Position numbers and translations under genes: made by a program
The notes under the pieces: generated by a model
What the model saw: the letters and a program-made list of their open reading frames with translations, nothing else
Database searches by the model: none
Told to the model about the DNA's origin: nothing
Part shown: piece after piece, positions 55,512-64,000 of the stretch
Numbering within the stretch: the first letter of the stretch is position 1
Layout: every line of letters begins with the position of its first letter
Assembly (NCBI GenBank): GCA_002419135.1
Contig: DIFM01000041.1
Coordinates: 62,001-126,000, forward strand
Length of the DNA: 64,000 nt
Direction: 5' to 3'
From: Dehalococcoidia bacterium UBA5748
Lineage (GTDB): Bacteria > Chloroflexota > Dehalococcoidia > Dehalococcoidales > UBA5627

Positions 55512-55689
55512 ATGGTACCGTCCGTATTCATTTTAGAGACATCGGAATATTCTTCTCAATTTACGCTATTATAGCGATAACAAAATAAATCATCAAGAAA
55601 ATACGTTGAGAAAAATAAATGCCGATATTTTTTGCCCTTTATCCTGAGTATTAGTATAATGAAGTACAAATCAAAGACAGGATAAAGAA

Positions 55690-56193
55690 ATGGGATATCA
55701 GGAACATAAACATCATGTGCCGGTTAGTGTAAATTGCGCTGTGGTTATTATTTCCGGTTCAAGAACTGAACAGACAGATGAATCCGGAAAATATATAACG
55801 TCATGCCTTAAGGAATGCGGAAATAATGTTACTGCGTATTCGATTATTCAAAATGATGCAAGCGCAATACGCGGCACTATTGATAAAGTCTTCAAAGATG
55901 GTATTACACAGGCAATAATTACCAGCGGGGGGACAGGAGCAAGCCATATGGATATCACCATCGAAACAATATCTCCGTTATTGGCGAAAAAAATGGATGG
56001 CTTCGGAGAACTGTTTAGAAATCTCACGTATAAGGAGATAGGCACCGGAAGCATATTAAGCAGAGCAATGGCAGGAATTATCGAGGGAAAGGTTATTATC
56101 TCACTTCCGGGCTCCTTAGAGGCAGTTAAGCTTGCGATGGAAAATATAATCATCCCTGAACTATCTCATCTTGTAAGAGAGGCATCCAGATGA
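55690..56193 (+). CDS. moaB: Molybdopterin adenylyltransferase / MoaB
   Basis: 167 residues. VVIISGSRTEQTDESGKYI and the MPT-binding ITSGGTGASHMDITIET are MogA/MoaB signatures; GTGSILSRAMAGII and ISLPGSLEAVKLAM follow. It adenylylates molybdopterin before metal insertion. It overlaps moeA by four bases (ATGA). A TATAAT at 55655 fits a promoter. Confidence 0.92.
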   Translation: MGYQEHKHHVPVSVNCAVVIISGSRTEQTDESGKYITSCLKECGNNVTAYSIIQNDASAIRGTIDKVFKDGITQAIITSGGTGASHMDITIETISPLLAKKMDGFGELFRNLTYKEIGTGSILSRAMAGIIEGKVIISLPGSLEAVKLAMENIIIPELSHLVREASR

Positions 56194-57401
56194 ACTTTTT
56201 TGAAACTCCCCCCTGCTATAATGAAGCCGACAGTTATGTTTATGCCGCTATAAAACCGGTATTGAGAACTGAGTCTGTTAATTTGGACGCCAGCCTTCAC
56301 AGAGTACTGGCGGAAGATATTACTGCATTGAAAAGCATACCTCCTTTCAGTCGCGCACTTAAGGATGGCTATGCTGTTAAGGCGAAAAATACTGCCGGAA
56401 TATCCTCCGATAATCCGAAAATATTTGAAATTATCGATTATCTATATGCCGGGGGGGTATCCAAAAAATATGTTTCTGAAAATGAATGCGTAAGTATTAC
56501 CACCGGTGCTAAGATGCCGGACGGCGCCGACGCTGTTGTGGAGATTGAAAAAACCGGCATTGAAAACGGCAGGTTATGTATATACGAATCTATCGGCTAC
56601 GGAGTTAATATAGAGTCTGAGGGGCAGGAAATCAAAAAAGGCAAGATTCTCCTTAAGCACGGAACCTTATTAAACCCCTCCAGAATAGGATTATTGGCGA
56701 GTCAGGGAATTTCTAAGGTAAAAGTTTTCGAAAAACCGAAAGTTGCTATTATTTCAAACGGAGAAGAATTGAATGGCATTGATGATATATTAAAAGACGG
56801 ACAAATATACGACATTAATTCATATACCGTTGCCTCCATTATTGAGGAAAACGGCTGTTTACCTTTAAAATTCGGAATAGTGGGTGATAATTCTTCGCAA
56901 ATCAGGTATGTAATCGAAGAGGCGCTCAAGGTTTCGGATTTTGTATTTATTTCAGGCGGTTCGTCTAAAGGAGATAAGGATTTTCTTACCGAAATACTAC
57001 AGAAACTGGGAAGGATTCCGTCTTTCAAGATTAAGCAGTCAAACGGTAAATCGGGAATATTTGTTCTTTCCGAAGGCAAACCGATACTGGGGACGCCCGG
57101 ATTTCCTTCTTCATGTTTGATAAACGCCTACGTTCTGCTCGTGCCGGCATTAAGAAAGATGACGCAGATTCCGTGCATTTATAATATGAACTTTACCGCA
57201 AAACTGAGTGAAAATATTGATGTTTCAAGCAACGTTACAGGGCGCTTTTTACCTGTAAAAATTGAGGGCGACAGGGCTTTCCCGCTGGCAAGCGATAATA
57301 AAGGATTGGTCAACATTGCCAAAGCGGATGGTTATGTTATTTTAGATGACGGAACCGCAACCATTGTAGAAGGGGCTGCGGTTTATGTAAACTTGTTTTA
57401 G
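56190..57401 (+). CDS. moeA: Molybdopterin molybdenumtransferase
   Basis: 403 residues. It inserts molybdate or tungstate into adenylylated molybdopterin. RVLAEDITALKSIPPFSRAL and DGYAVKA form the N-terminal motif; ITTGAKMPDGADAVVEIE, then SNGEEL and FISGGSSKGDKDFL with LGTPGFPSS are typical. It is coupled to moaB. Such a gene set needs moaD/moaE from elsewhere. Confidence 0.95.
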   Translation: MNFFETPPCYNEADSYVYAAIKPVLRTESVNLDASLHRVLAEDITALKSIPPFSRALKDGYAVKAKNTAGISSDNPKIFEIIDYLYAGGVSKKYVSENECVSITTGAKMPDGADAVVEIEKTGIENGRLCIYESIGYGVNIESEGQEIKKGKILLKHGTLLNPSRIGLLASQGISKVKVFEKPKVAIISNGEELNGIDDILKDGQIYDINSYTVASIIEENGCLPLKFGIVGDNSSQIRYVIEEALKVSDFVFISGGSSKGDKDFLTEILQKLGRIPSFKIKQSNGKSGIFVLSEGKPILGTPGFPSSCLINAYVLLVPALRKMTQIPCIYNMNFTAKLSENIDVSSNVTGRFLPVKIEGDRAFPLASDNKGLVNIAKADGYVILDDGTATIVEGAAVYVNLF

Positions 57402-57416
57402 TTTATGCAGTAAACA

Positions 57417-57893
57417 CTACGGCTTGGTATATGTTCCGCTTTTACCGCCGCTTTTCTTTTGCAGGCAAATACTTTCAATTGACATACCTCGGTCAATAGC
57501 TTTACACATATCATAAATAGTTAGAGCGCTTACGGCAGCGGCAGTCATTGCTTCCATTTCAACTCCGGTTTTTCCGGTGCTTTTCGCCATAGTTTTTATC
57601 TCGATATAATCATTGCCGATAAATTCAAAGTCAACGGTGATTTCACTTACCAGTATAGTATGGCATAAGGGGATTAAATCCGGGGTTTTCTTTGCTCCCA
57701 TAATACCGGCTATTCTGGCTGCTGCTAGAACATCGCCCTTTTTCATCTGGTTCTGTTTTATTTTATCCAGCGTTTCAGGTTTCATCCTTACACCGCCGGT
57801 AACAACAGCTTCACGAACAGTATCATCTTTGGGTGAAACATCGACCATTTTAGCTTCGCCCTTTTCATTTATATGTGTCAGTTCTTCAGTCAT
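57417..57893 (-). CDS. moaC: Cyclic pyranopterin monophosphate synthase
   Basis: 158 residues. MVDVSPKDDTVREAVV, GIMGAKKTPDLIPLCH, TGVEMEAMTAAAVSALTIYDM and C-terminal KSGGKSGTY are the MoaC motifs. It acts with MoaA to turn GTP into cPMP. It follows moaA by 22 bases on the same strand, convergent with moeA. Confidence 0.96.
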   Translation of the reverse strand: MTEELTHINEKGEAKMVDVSPKDDTVREAVVTGGVRMKPETLDKIKQNQMKKGDVLAAARIAGIMGAKKTPDLIPLCHTILVSEITVDFEFIGNDYIEIKTMAKSTGKTGVEMEAMTAAAVSALTIYDMCKAIDRGMSIESICLQKKSGGKSGTYTKP

Positions 57894-57915
57894 AATCCTA
57901 CTCCGATTAATATTA

Positions 57916-58899
57916 TTACCCGCCTATTTGCCACATCTGTCTCTTTTTCAAATCCATTTCGTCCGATTCAGGATGCTTTTCCTGTTTAATAGCTACCGCT
58001 TTTTTTATCACTTCCTCTAATTCTTCTATACCGGCACCTGCCCTGAGTGGTCCTTTTATATCAATTTCATCATCACGAAGCAGGCACGGCATCAGGCGAC
58101 CATCAGCAGTAAGTCTAAATCTGTTACATTCGGAACAGAAGTTGTGTGTCATGGCCCCAATAAAACCGACGGTACCTTTTGAATTATCCAGTTTGTAATA
58201 TTTTGCCGGTCCGTTTCCGGATGCAACACCACAAGGTTCCAAATGTCCCAGGCTATTTACAATCATATTTTTTATCTCATCGATTGCTATTAACTTCTTC
58301 TTGTCTTCCGGGGAATCGGCAAAAGGCATGTATTCGATATAACGAATATTCCATCCGTGAGTGATGCTCTTTTTGGCAAAATCTATTATCTCATCATCGT
58401 TTATGCCCTTAATAGGTACCATATTTATCTTTACAGGATCCAAGCCCGCCTCAATCGAGGCTTCAATGCCTCTCATCACATCATCAAGATTACCGCCGCC
58501 CGTTATATATTTAAACTTATCGCTGTTAAAACTGTCGAGGCTGATGTTTACTCTCTTTAGTCCGGCCTCCTGTAATTCATCGAGATACTTTTCTAAGAAT
58601 ACACCGTTGGTCGTTAGTGAAATATCATTTATACCGTCAATAAGATAAAGTAGTTCAATCAGTGCGCCGACATCCGGCCTGACCAAAGGTTCCCCCCCGG
58701 TAATACGAAGGTTCTTAACACCCAGTCTGGCAGCGGCTTTAACGATTTTTTGAATTTCTTTATATCTTAATATATCGTCGTGATTTAAATGCGGCGCGAG
58801 GTGTGAATTGCAGTATATGCATCTCATATTGCAACGGTCGGTAATAGAAATACGCATATAATTGATATTGCGATGGTAGGTATCTAAAAGAGTTGTCAT
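57916..58899 (-). CDS. moaA: GTP 3',8-cyclase MoaA
   Basis: 327 residues, radical SAM enzyme starting molybdenum cofactor synthesis. The SAM cluster is TDRCNMRCIYC; RITGGEPLVR and LTTNG follow. The second cluster is CSECNRFRLTADGRLMPC. The C-terminal GG (MWQIGG) needed for activity is intact. It leads moaA-moaC, downstream of a candidate riboswitch on the same strand. Confidence 0.96.
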   Translation of the reverse strand: MTTLLDTYHRNINYMRISITDRCNMRCIYCNSHLAPHLNHDDILRYKEIQKIVKAAARLGVKNLRITGGEPLVRPDVGALIELLYLIDGINDISLTTNGVFLEKYLDELQEAGLKRVNISLDSFNSDKFKYITGGGNLDDVMRGIEASIEAGLDPVKINMVPIKGINDDEIIDFAKKSITHGWNIRYIEYMPFADSPEDKKKLIAIDEIKNMIVNSLGHLEPCGVASGNGPAKYYKLDNSKGTVGFIGAMTHNFCSECNRFRLTADGRLMPCLLRDDEIDIKGPLRAGAGIEELEEVIKKAVAIKQEKHPESDEMDLKKRQMWQIGG

Positions 58900-58962
58900 G
58901 ACGCCTCCGGCTTATTTTGATATTGATTGTCATTTTGTCTTACGAATATTACTTAAATAAAT

Positions 58963-59104
58963 ACCTCCCAAAGGAGGCATAATAAATCAATACAACATAT
59001 CAGCCCCCCTTTCCAAACGCGGGCGGTATAGAAGTTTCCCGTATACCTTAACCGGTTGTAATCCATAAGCATTAAGCTCTTAGGCATTTACAACTCGGAG
59101 GGTT
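58963..59104 (-). ncRNA. Candidate molybdenum cofactor riboswitch upstream of moaA
   Basis: The minus strand from 59104 down opens with CCTCCGAG and folds into clear helices: GTTGTAAAT/ATTACAAC around a second stem GCCTAAGAGC/GCTTATGG, then GGTATA/TATACC capping CGGGAAACTTC. Next toward moaA lies a hairpin GCCTCC/GGAGGT (58964-58979) followed by ATTTATTT, which could act as a terminator-type switch. The placement ahead of moaA and the folding fit a Moco (moaA-leader) RNA, but the conserved core was not verified base by base. Confidence 0.5.
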
Positions 59105-59463
59105 TAGTTATTAATATATTTTTAAGATTACTGAATACTTGTGTTTAATATACTATTATAAAGAAAACATGTCAACAATATACTGGAATGAATATACCCA
59201 ATTGAATACAATATGGATTGTGATATAATACACTCGCTGCGATAAATCTCGTATAAATTAGGATATTCGATTAGGCGACTGCCATCGCATCACAGTGGTT
59301 TATAGCGATGTAAGCGGCTAAAGAAGCTATGCAAAACAAAGATATGGTAAATGTATTGAGTACAAAAAAATAGAACGGAAAGGGTCAATGTTTATCCGGA
59401 TTTTGATGCCATTAAACACGCCTATCGGTGTAGGCGCTCATTGTATTTCTCACAGCAATCGAT
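59105..59463. other. Noncoding stretch between the moaA leader and the 59464 gene
   Basis: AT-rich, with no gene on either strand. Its only clear structure is the terminator-like hairpin at 59419-59436. Confidence 0.5.
59419..59436 (-). terminator. Weak terminator of the 59464 gene
   Basis: CGCCTA and TAGGCG form a six-base stem around a six-base loop; on the minus strand TGTTTAATG follows. It lies 28 bases after the stop of the minus-strand gene. Confidence 0.45.
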
Positions 59464-60054
59464 TTATTTTATTTCTTTCAGATTTTGTTTATATTCATTC
59501 AGATAGTTGATGTATTGACTATCGATTTGAACCAAAACCTTACTCCATTCTTCCTGGAACTGGGGCAAACTTTCAATATTCAGCTCAATATTGTTCCCTG
59601 CTCCAACCTTTTGTGCAAGTGCCTGCTCAACCTTATTCTGAAAATCGTTTTTTAGAAGTTCGTAGGATTGTTCTTTCTGTTGTTTACCCTGTGTATTGTA
59701 ATGTTCAAAGATATATTTAATCTTATCGAATACATCTGTTGCGGCCTTTTTATCCTTTTTTATAAACAGAAGGTTGTTCATAGCTTTCTCATTATTCTCT
59801 TTAAGAATATCGTTTTTAGGCAGGTTGATATTGCTGATAAATACCTTATCTGCCCCTTGTACAACAAATGGCTTTAACTTATCATCGTATTTTTCTAATC
59901 CAGATTTGATATCCATCCCTTTAATAAGACAAGATGCTGCCAGTTTTTCACCTTCAGGTATATATTTCCACTTTAATTGCTCTTCTTCAGATGCCTCTTC
60001 GATTGCGGCAATTTTCTCCATAGCAATTTCGCGAAAGCTCTTGATATCAGCCAT
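59464..60054 (-). CDS. Hypothetical helical protein
   Basis: 196 residues, charged, no membrane helix and no signal peptide. It is almost wholly helical (AMEKIAAIEEASEEEQLKWK; QKEQSYELLKNDFQNKVEQA), with a short beta-like centre PFVVQGADKVFISNINLP. No family recognised. AAGGATTGGAG lies just before the start on the coding strand. The neighbours (moa leader and cysteine synthase) give no hint. Confidence 0.6.
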   Translation of the reverse strand: MADIKSFREIAMEKIAAIEEASEEEQLKWKYIPEGEKLAASCLIKGMDIKSGLEKYDDKLKPFVVQGADKVFISNINLPKNDILKENNEKAMNNLLFIKKDKKAATDVFDKIKYIFEHYNTQGKQQKEQSYELLKNDFQNKVEQALAQKVGAGNNIELNIESLPQFQEEWSKVLVQIDSQYINYLNEYKQNLKEIK

Positions 60055-60166
60055 AACTCCAATCCTTTACTATATGTTCTTTTAAGGTTTACATTAATAC
60101 TATAACAAATTAGTTTGTAATTATAAAGCTGCCTTTGATATTTTTAATCCTGATACGGTTGATGTT

Positions 60167-60172
60167 ATAATC
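60167..60172 (+). promoter_or_regulatory. Extended -10 element before the cysteine synthase gene
   Basis: TATAAT preceded by TGT, 25 bases before the ATG; no good -35 is seen, as is usual for extended -10 promoters. Confidence 0.45.
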
Positions 60173-60196
60173 TACGCAATAAGTGAGGAGAATACT

Positions 60197-61096
60197 ATGT
60201 ATTTTAATTGCGCTCTTGAAGCTCTGGGGCATACTCCGCTGGTGGAATTACCTGCTGTTGCAAACAATAAAAAGGTGCGTATTTTAGCCAAACTGGAAGG
60301 GCAAAACCTGGGAGGAAGTGCCAGCACTAAAGACCGTGTAGCGAAATATATGCTGGATACGGCTGTAAAAACAGGTCAGCTTAATAAGGATAAAACGATT
60401 ATTGAAGCAACCAGCGGAAACACGGGAATATCTTTGGCTTGGCTGGGTAAAAAAATGGGTTATAACGTCACAATTGTTATGCCGGAAAATATGAGCAAAG
60501 AAAGGCAACAGCTTATCAGAGTTTTCGGAGCCGAGCTTATTTTAACAGAAGCCGATAAAGGGGTGCTCGGCTCAATGAACACGGTTAAGGAAATGGTTTC
60601 TATGAGCGATAAATATTACATGCCCGATCAGTTTGCCAATCCAGCCAATCCAATGGCACATTATGAAACTACCGGTGTCGAGATACTTGATGACTTTCCT
60701 TACGATAAAATCGACTACTTTATTGCCGGTATCGGAACAGGCGGAACGATTGTTGGAGTAACTAAAAGGCTAAGAGAAAAATACTCTCAAGTAAAGACAA
60801 TCGGAGTAGAGCCTCCGCCCGGAGATTGTATTCAGGGGCTAAGATGCCTTGAAACATTTATCCCTCCCGTTTTGGATTTGAGTTTTGTCAGCGAGAGGGT
60901 ATGCGTAACCAGCATACAAGCTAATGAAGCCGCCAAAGCACTGTTGAGAACTGAGGGGATTTTTTGCGGGCAGTCTTCAGGCGCTTTGATACATCAGGCG
61001 GTTAAAATCGCAAATAGTATAGAAGAAGGTAACATTGTGGTAGTGCTTCCCGATGGTGGTTGGAAATACCTGAGCCTCGATTTCTGGACAAAATAA
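60197..61096 (+). CDS. cysM: Cysteine synthase (O-acetylserine sulfhydrylase, CysM type)
   Basis: 299 residues, PLP enzyme. GHTPLVELPAV opens the chain; the PLP lysine is in SASTKDRVAKYM and TSGNTGISLAWLG binds the substrate carboxylate; GIGTGGTIVGV is the phosphate loop. The N-terminal GHTPLVEL with SASTKDR favours CysM over CysK, without certainty. GTGAGGAG precedes the ATG. It runs convergent to cimA. Confidence 0.93.
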   Translation: MYFNCALEALGHTPLVELPAVANNKKVRILAKLEGQNLGGSASTKDRVAKYMLDTAVKTGQLNKDKTIIEATSGNTGISLAWLGKKMGYNVTIVMPENMSKERQQLIRVFGAELILTEADKGVLGSMNTVKEMVSMSDKYYMPDQFANPANPMAHYETTGVEILDDFPYDKIDYFIAGIGTGGTIVGVTKRLREKYSQVKTIGVEPPPGDCIQGLRCLETFIPPVLDLSFVSERVCVTSIQANEAAKALLRTEGIFCGQSSGALIHQAVKIANSIEEGNIVVVLPDGGWKYLSLDFWTK

Positions 61097-61105
61097 AGCT
61101 GATTA

Positions 61106-62683
61106 TTATTTATTCTTTATCAGCCAGTACTCAAGGCTGTCTGCCAGCGCCAGCCAACTGGCTTCGATGATATTGGCAGAACTGCCTACTGTTTTCCAGT
61201 GGTCTGTGCCATCAGTAGATTCTATAAGCACTCGCACCTGTGATGCGGTATTTTTAGAATCCAGTATTCGTACTTTATAGTCCACAAGCTGAATGCAGGA
61301 AAGCTGTGGATACGACTGTATCAATGCTTTCCTCAAGGCTTTATCCATGGCGTTAACAGGTCCGTTACCCTCGGAAGCAGTGTGCATTATCTGCCCTTCT
61401 ACTTGAACCTTTACCATTGCTTCGGAAAGTGCTTCGTCGCTATTATGAGTAGTGGGGGAACGCCTGCGGCTTTCTATTATTACCATAAAATCGACCAGTT
61501 CAAAGGGTGATTGATAATCTGACTGGGCTCTGTGAACCAGCAAATCGAAGGATGCTTCGGCATTTTCATATTGAAAACCACGGCTTTCAAGTTCTTTCAC
61601 CTTCTCCAACAATTGTTGGGCTTCCTTCCCCTTAGGGGGTAATGTAACACCGATTTGACTGGCGCGATGAACTATATTAGACCTGCCGGAAAGTTCTGAA
61701 ATCAACATACGTGATTTATTGCCCACTAACTCCGGGTCTATATGCTGGTAGCTGCCCGACCACTTGCTCAAGCCGGAAACATGCAACCCTGCCTTGTGGC
61801 TGAAGGCGCTGCTTCCCACGTAAGGCAGTGATGGATTTGGATTAAGATTTGCTACCTCATTAATGTAACTGGCTACTTCGGAAAGCTTTGTCAGATTGTT
61901 GTCGCTTATGCAATCCAGTCCCATTTTCAGTTTAAGATTGGGAATTATCGAGCAGAGGTTGGCGTTACCGCACCTCTCACCGTAACCGTTGATGGTGCCC
62001 TGTACATGTGTAACACCCGCATTTACTGCAGCAAGCGTAACAGCTACTGCCAGTTCACTATCATTATGAGCATGAATTCCTATTGGTATTGAAGTTAGCT
62101 CTCTTACTTTTTTAACAGCTTCATACGCTTCATCCGGCAAAGTGCCTCCGTTTGTATCGCATAATACCAGACAGTCAGCTCCTGCTTTTTCGGAAGCGAC
62201 AAGAACATCCAGCGCATATTGCTGATTATCCTTGAAACCATCGAAGAAATGTTCGGCATCGATAAAAACAGATATCCCTTTGTTTTTCAGGTATCCGGTT
62301 GAATCCGTTATCATATTTATATTTTCTTCCAGGGTGGTTTCCAGCACCTGCGTTACCTGTCGCGCCGAACATTTTGAAACAAGTGTAACAATGCCGGTTT
62401 TAGCTTCAATAAGTGAAGCCAGTGTTGCGTCATCTTCTGCTTTTCCGTTTGCTCTTCTGGTGCTTCCAAAAGCAACCAGTTTGGCATTTTTTAAATTCAA
62501 ATCATGTGCTTTATTAAAAAATTCGATATCTTTGGGATTCGAACCGGGCCATCCGCCTTCTATGTAATGTATACCCAGCTCATCAAGTTTGCAGGCAATA
62601 TTCAGCTTATCGACAACAGAAAAGGAAATCCCCTCCTTTTGCGCTCCATCCCTCAGCGTCGTATCGTAAAGCTGTATAGACAT
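61106..62683 (-). CDS. cimA: (R)-citramalate synthase
   Basis: 525 residues. It condenses pyruvate and acetyl-CoA to citramalate, the first step of threonine-independent isoleucine synthesis. YDTTLRDGAQKEGISFS, GIHYIEGGWPGSNPKD and GIHAHNDSELAVA place it in the LeuA/CimA group; TINGYGERCGNANL and the C-terminal regulatory domain (SSANIIEASWLALADSL) match the CimA of this type. It ends 9 bases from cysM and follows leuB on the minus strand by 12 bases. Confidence 0.94.
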   Translation of the reverse strand: MSIQLYDTTLRDGAQKEGISFSVVDKLNIACKLDELGIHYIEGGWPGSNPKDIEFFNKAHDLNLKNAKLVAFGSTRRANGKAEDDATLASLIEAKTGIVTLVSKCSARQVTQVLETTLEENINMITDSTGYLKNKGISVFIDAEHFFDGFKDNQQYALDVLVASEKAGADCLVLCDTNGGTLPDEAYEAVKKVRELTSIPIGIHAHNDSELAVAVTLAAVNAGVTHVQGTINGYGERCGNANLCSIIPNLKLKMGLDCISDNNLTKLSEVASYINEVANLNPNPSLPYVGSSAFSHKAGLHVSGLSKWSGSYQHIDPELVGNKSRMLISELSGRSNIVHRASQIGVTLPPKGKEAQQLLEKVKELESRGFQYENAEASFDLLVHRAQSDYQSPFELVDFMVIIESRRRSPTTHNSDEALSEAMVKVQVEGQIMHTASEGNGPVNAMDKALRKALIQSYPQLSCIQLVDYKVRILDSKNTASQVRVLIESTDGTDHWKTVGSSANIIEASWLALADSLEYWLIKNK

Positions 62684-62695
62684 ATAAATACTACC

Positions 62696-63784
62696 TTATA
62701 TCCTTTCGGCGATTAAATCACCCATCCGGCTTGTGGTTACTTTAGTTGAGCCTTCGCCCATTATATCATAAGTGGCATAATTTTCTGATAGAACCTTGCT
62801 AATGGCATCTTCAACAGCCGTTGCTTCATGCGAGAGCCCGAATGAATAACTAAGCATCATAGCCATGCTTAAAATTGTAGCAATCGGATTGGCGTCGTTT
62901 AGCCCTTTATGACGCGGTGCGCTGCCATGGCTGGGCTCGTACATCCCGAGTGTTCTCTCGCCGTCTTTGGGTACACCCGCTAGGCTGGCCGATGCCAGCA
63001 TTCCCAACGAACCGCCCAGCATGGATGCCTCATCGGTTAATACATCGCCGAATGTATTTTCGGTAACCAGTACATCGAGATACCTGGGATTCTGAATAAT
63101 TCTCATGGCACAAGCGTCGACAAGCATGTGCTCCAGTTCCACATCAGGGTATTCCTTTGAGATTTCAACCGCGACCTGTCTCCATAGTCTTGAGGATTGC
63201 AGCACGTTGGCTTTATCTACCGATATCAACTTCTTTTTGCGTGTGCGGGCAATCTCGAAACCAACTCTGATTATACGCGCGATTTCATGTTCGGAATATA
63301 GCATCGAATCAACCGCCCATCTACCGTCACTTTCTTCCCATCTCTTTTTGGGTTGTCCGAAATATAAACCGCCCGTTAGCTCTCTTACAAATATGAAATC
63401 GACATCATTTAGCACTTGGGGCTTGAAATTAGTATGGTCGAACAAGGATGGATAGACATGCACAGGACGCAGGTTGGCAAATAAGCCTAGTTCCTTGCGA
63501 ATTGCCAGTAAACCATCCTCAGGGTGAATCGGCGCCTGTGGATCGTCAAATCTGGGGTCACCGACGGCGCCTAATAATACGGCATCACTCTTTTTACATT
63601 TATCAATAGTTTCCTGCGATAAGGCCGTTCCCTCCTCTTCTATAGCAATCCCGCCGATCAGGGCATAATCGCAATTAAATTCATGACCGAATTTTTTACC
63701 GACAGCATTCATTACTTTTACCGATTCGTCGATGATTTCAGGCCCTATGCCGTCACCCGGTAAAACTACAACATTGAACTTCAT
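62696..63784 (-). CDS. leuB: 3-isopropylmalate dehydrogenase
   Basis: 362 residues. VVVLPGDGIGPEIIDES opens the chain, DAVLLGAVGDPRFDD and RELTGGLYFGQPK bind substrate, TENTFGDVLTDEASMLGGSLG binds metal and NAD, and YEPSHGSAPRHKG follows. It also serves isoleucine synthesis with citramalate. Its ATG follows directly after the leuD TAA; the operon order is leuD-leuB-cimA. Confidence 0.96.
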   Translation of the reverse strand: MKFNVVVLPGDGIGPEIIDESVKVMNAVGKKFGHEFNCDYALIGGIAIEEEGTALSQETIDKCKKSDAVLLGAVGDPRFDDPQAPIHPEDGLLAIRKELGLFANLRPVHVYPSLFDHTNFKPQVLNDVDFIFVRELTGGLYFGQPKKRWEESDGRWAVDSMLYSEHEIARIIRVGFEIARTRKKKLISVDKANVLQSSRLWRQVAVEISKEYPDVELEHMLVDACAMRIIQNPRYLDVLVTENTFGDVLTDEASMLGGSLGMLASASLAGVPKDGERTLGMYEPSHGSAPRHKGLNDANPIATILSMAMMLSYSFGLSHEATAVEDAISKVLSENYATYDIMGEGSTKVTTSRMGDLIAERI

Positions 63785-64000
63785 TTATTCCTTCTCCAAT
63801 TTCTTTTTAGTATATTCGATAAGTCCGCCTGCTGAGATTAACTCGCTCATAAAATCGGGATAAGTTTCAGCGGTAAACTCTTTTCCGGTATTTAGATTCT
63901 TAATTCTACCATCTGATAAGTCGACTTCCAGAATGTCTCCGTTGTTTGTATTATCGACAGCATCGCCGCATTCCAGCAGCGGTAAGCCAATATTTATCGA
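63785..64000 (-). CDS. leuD: 3-isopropylmalate dehydratase small subunit (5' part outside window)
   Basis: The last 71 residues of LeuD: NIGLPLLECGDAVDNTNNGD, then LEVDLSDGRIKNLNTGKEF and the end MSELISAGGLIEYTKKKLEKE. The frame is open to the window edge. It isomerises 2- and 3-isopropylmalate (and citramalate) with LeuC, which is probably next outside. It is immediately followed by leuB. Confidence 0.93.
   Translation of the reverse strand, partial: SINIGLPLLECGDAVDNTNNGDILEVDLSDGRIKNLNTGKEFTAETYPDFMSELISAGGLIEYTKKKLEKE

Overview
The window looks like a chromosome segment of an anaerobic, hydrogen-metabolising bacterium of the Dehalococcoidia (Chloroflexota) type. This is inferred from gene content: Mvh-type and sulfhydrogenase-type [NiFe] hydrogenases, ferredoxin-dependent pyruvate oxidoreductase, LL-diaminopimelate aminotransferase, citramalate synthase, archaeal-type phosphoglycerate mutase, a CetZ-like tubulin and AT-rich DNA. 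No rRNA or marker tree was available to confirm it.

Layout. 1-2767: the end of a group 3c-like [NiFe] hydrogenase (small and large subunits) and its maturation protease. 2838-7691: a regulatory block with a divergent sigma-54-like factor, a histidine kinase whose input half is a sensory [FeFe]-hydrogenase domain, an NtrC-type activator, and a small Cys-rich TPR protein behind a near-consensus -24/-12 promoter. 7750-12106: a second, group 3b-like hydrogenase whose beta and gamma subunits are fused into one chain that also carries a receiver domain. 12317-14564: zinc-ribbon, LemA and HtpX genes. 14660-15496: two abutting decayed IS remnants (IS256 and IS3 families). 15574-17284: membrane proteins and tRNA-Arg. 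17449-26904: a housekeeping run (dxs, pgk, apgM, tpiA, miaA, dapF, dapL, hflX). 26905-28957: an AT-rich accessory pocket with two small genes, strong hairpins and flanking imperfect repeats. 28958-35166: amidohydrolase-like, C39-like and OB-fold proteins, two tRNAs, a trypsin-like protease, PLP homeostasis protein, HAD phosphatase and def. 35167-41473: a hairpin array, tRNA-Pro overlapping an acetyltransferase ORF, tRNA-Glu, a cysteine-cluster protein, membrane glycosyltransferases and plsY. 41632-44176: a PAS-type two-component pair. 44202-48674: tRNA-Lys, a long coiled-coil protein convergent with a CetZ-like tubulin, and a lipoprotein. 48794-53156: a J-domain protein, tRNA-Arg and the por operon. 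53218-58899: tRNA-Pro, a ModE-like regulator, ApbE and molybdenum cofactor genes with a candidate riboswitch upstream of moaA. 59464-64000: an unknown gene, a cysteine synthase, and a leuD-leuB-cimA operon running off the end.

How it may work together. The hydrogenases and Por point to ferredoxin- and H2-linked energy metabolism. The most striking unit is the compact hydrogen-sensing circuit: the sensory [FeFe] kinase would phosphorylate the adjacent NtrC-type activator, which would act with the adjacent sigma-54-like protein on the promoter at 7218-7234. That promoter leads into the Cys-rich protein and the receiver-fused hydrogenase. This wiring is inference from order, domains and the promoter match.
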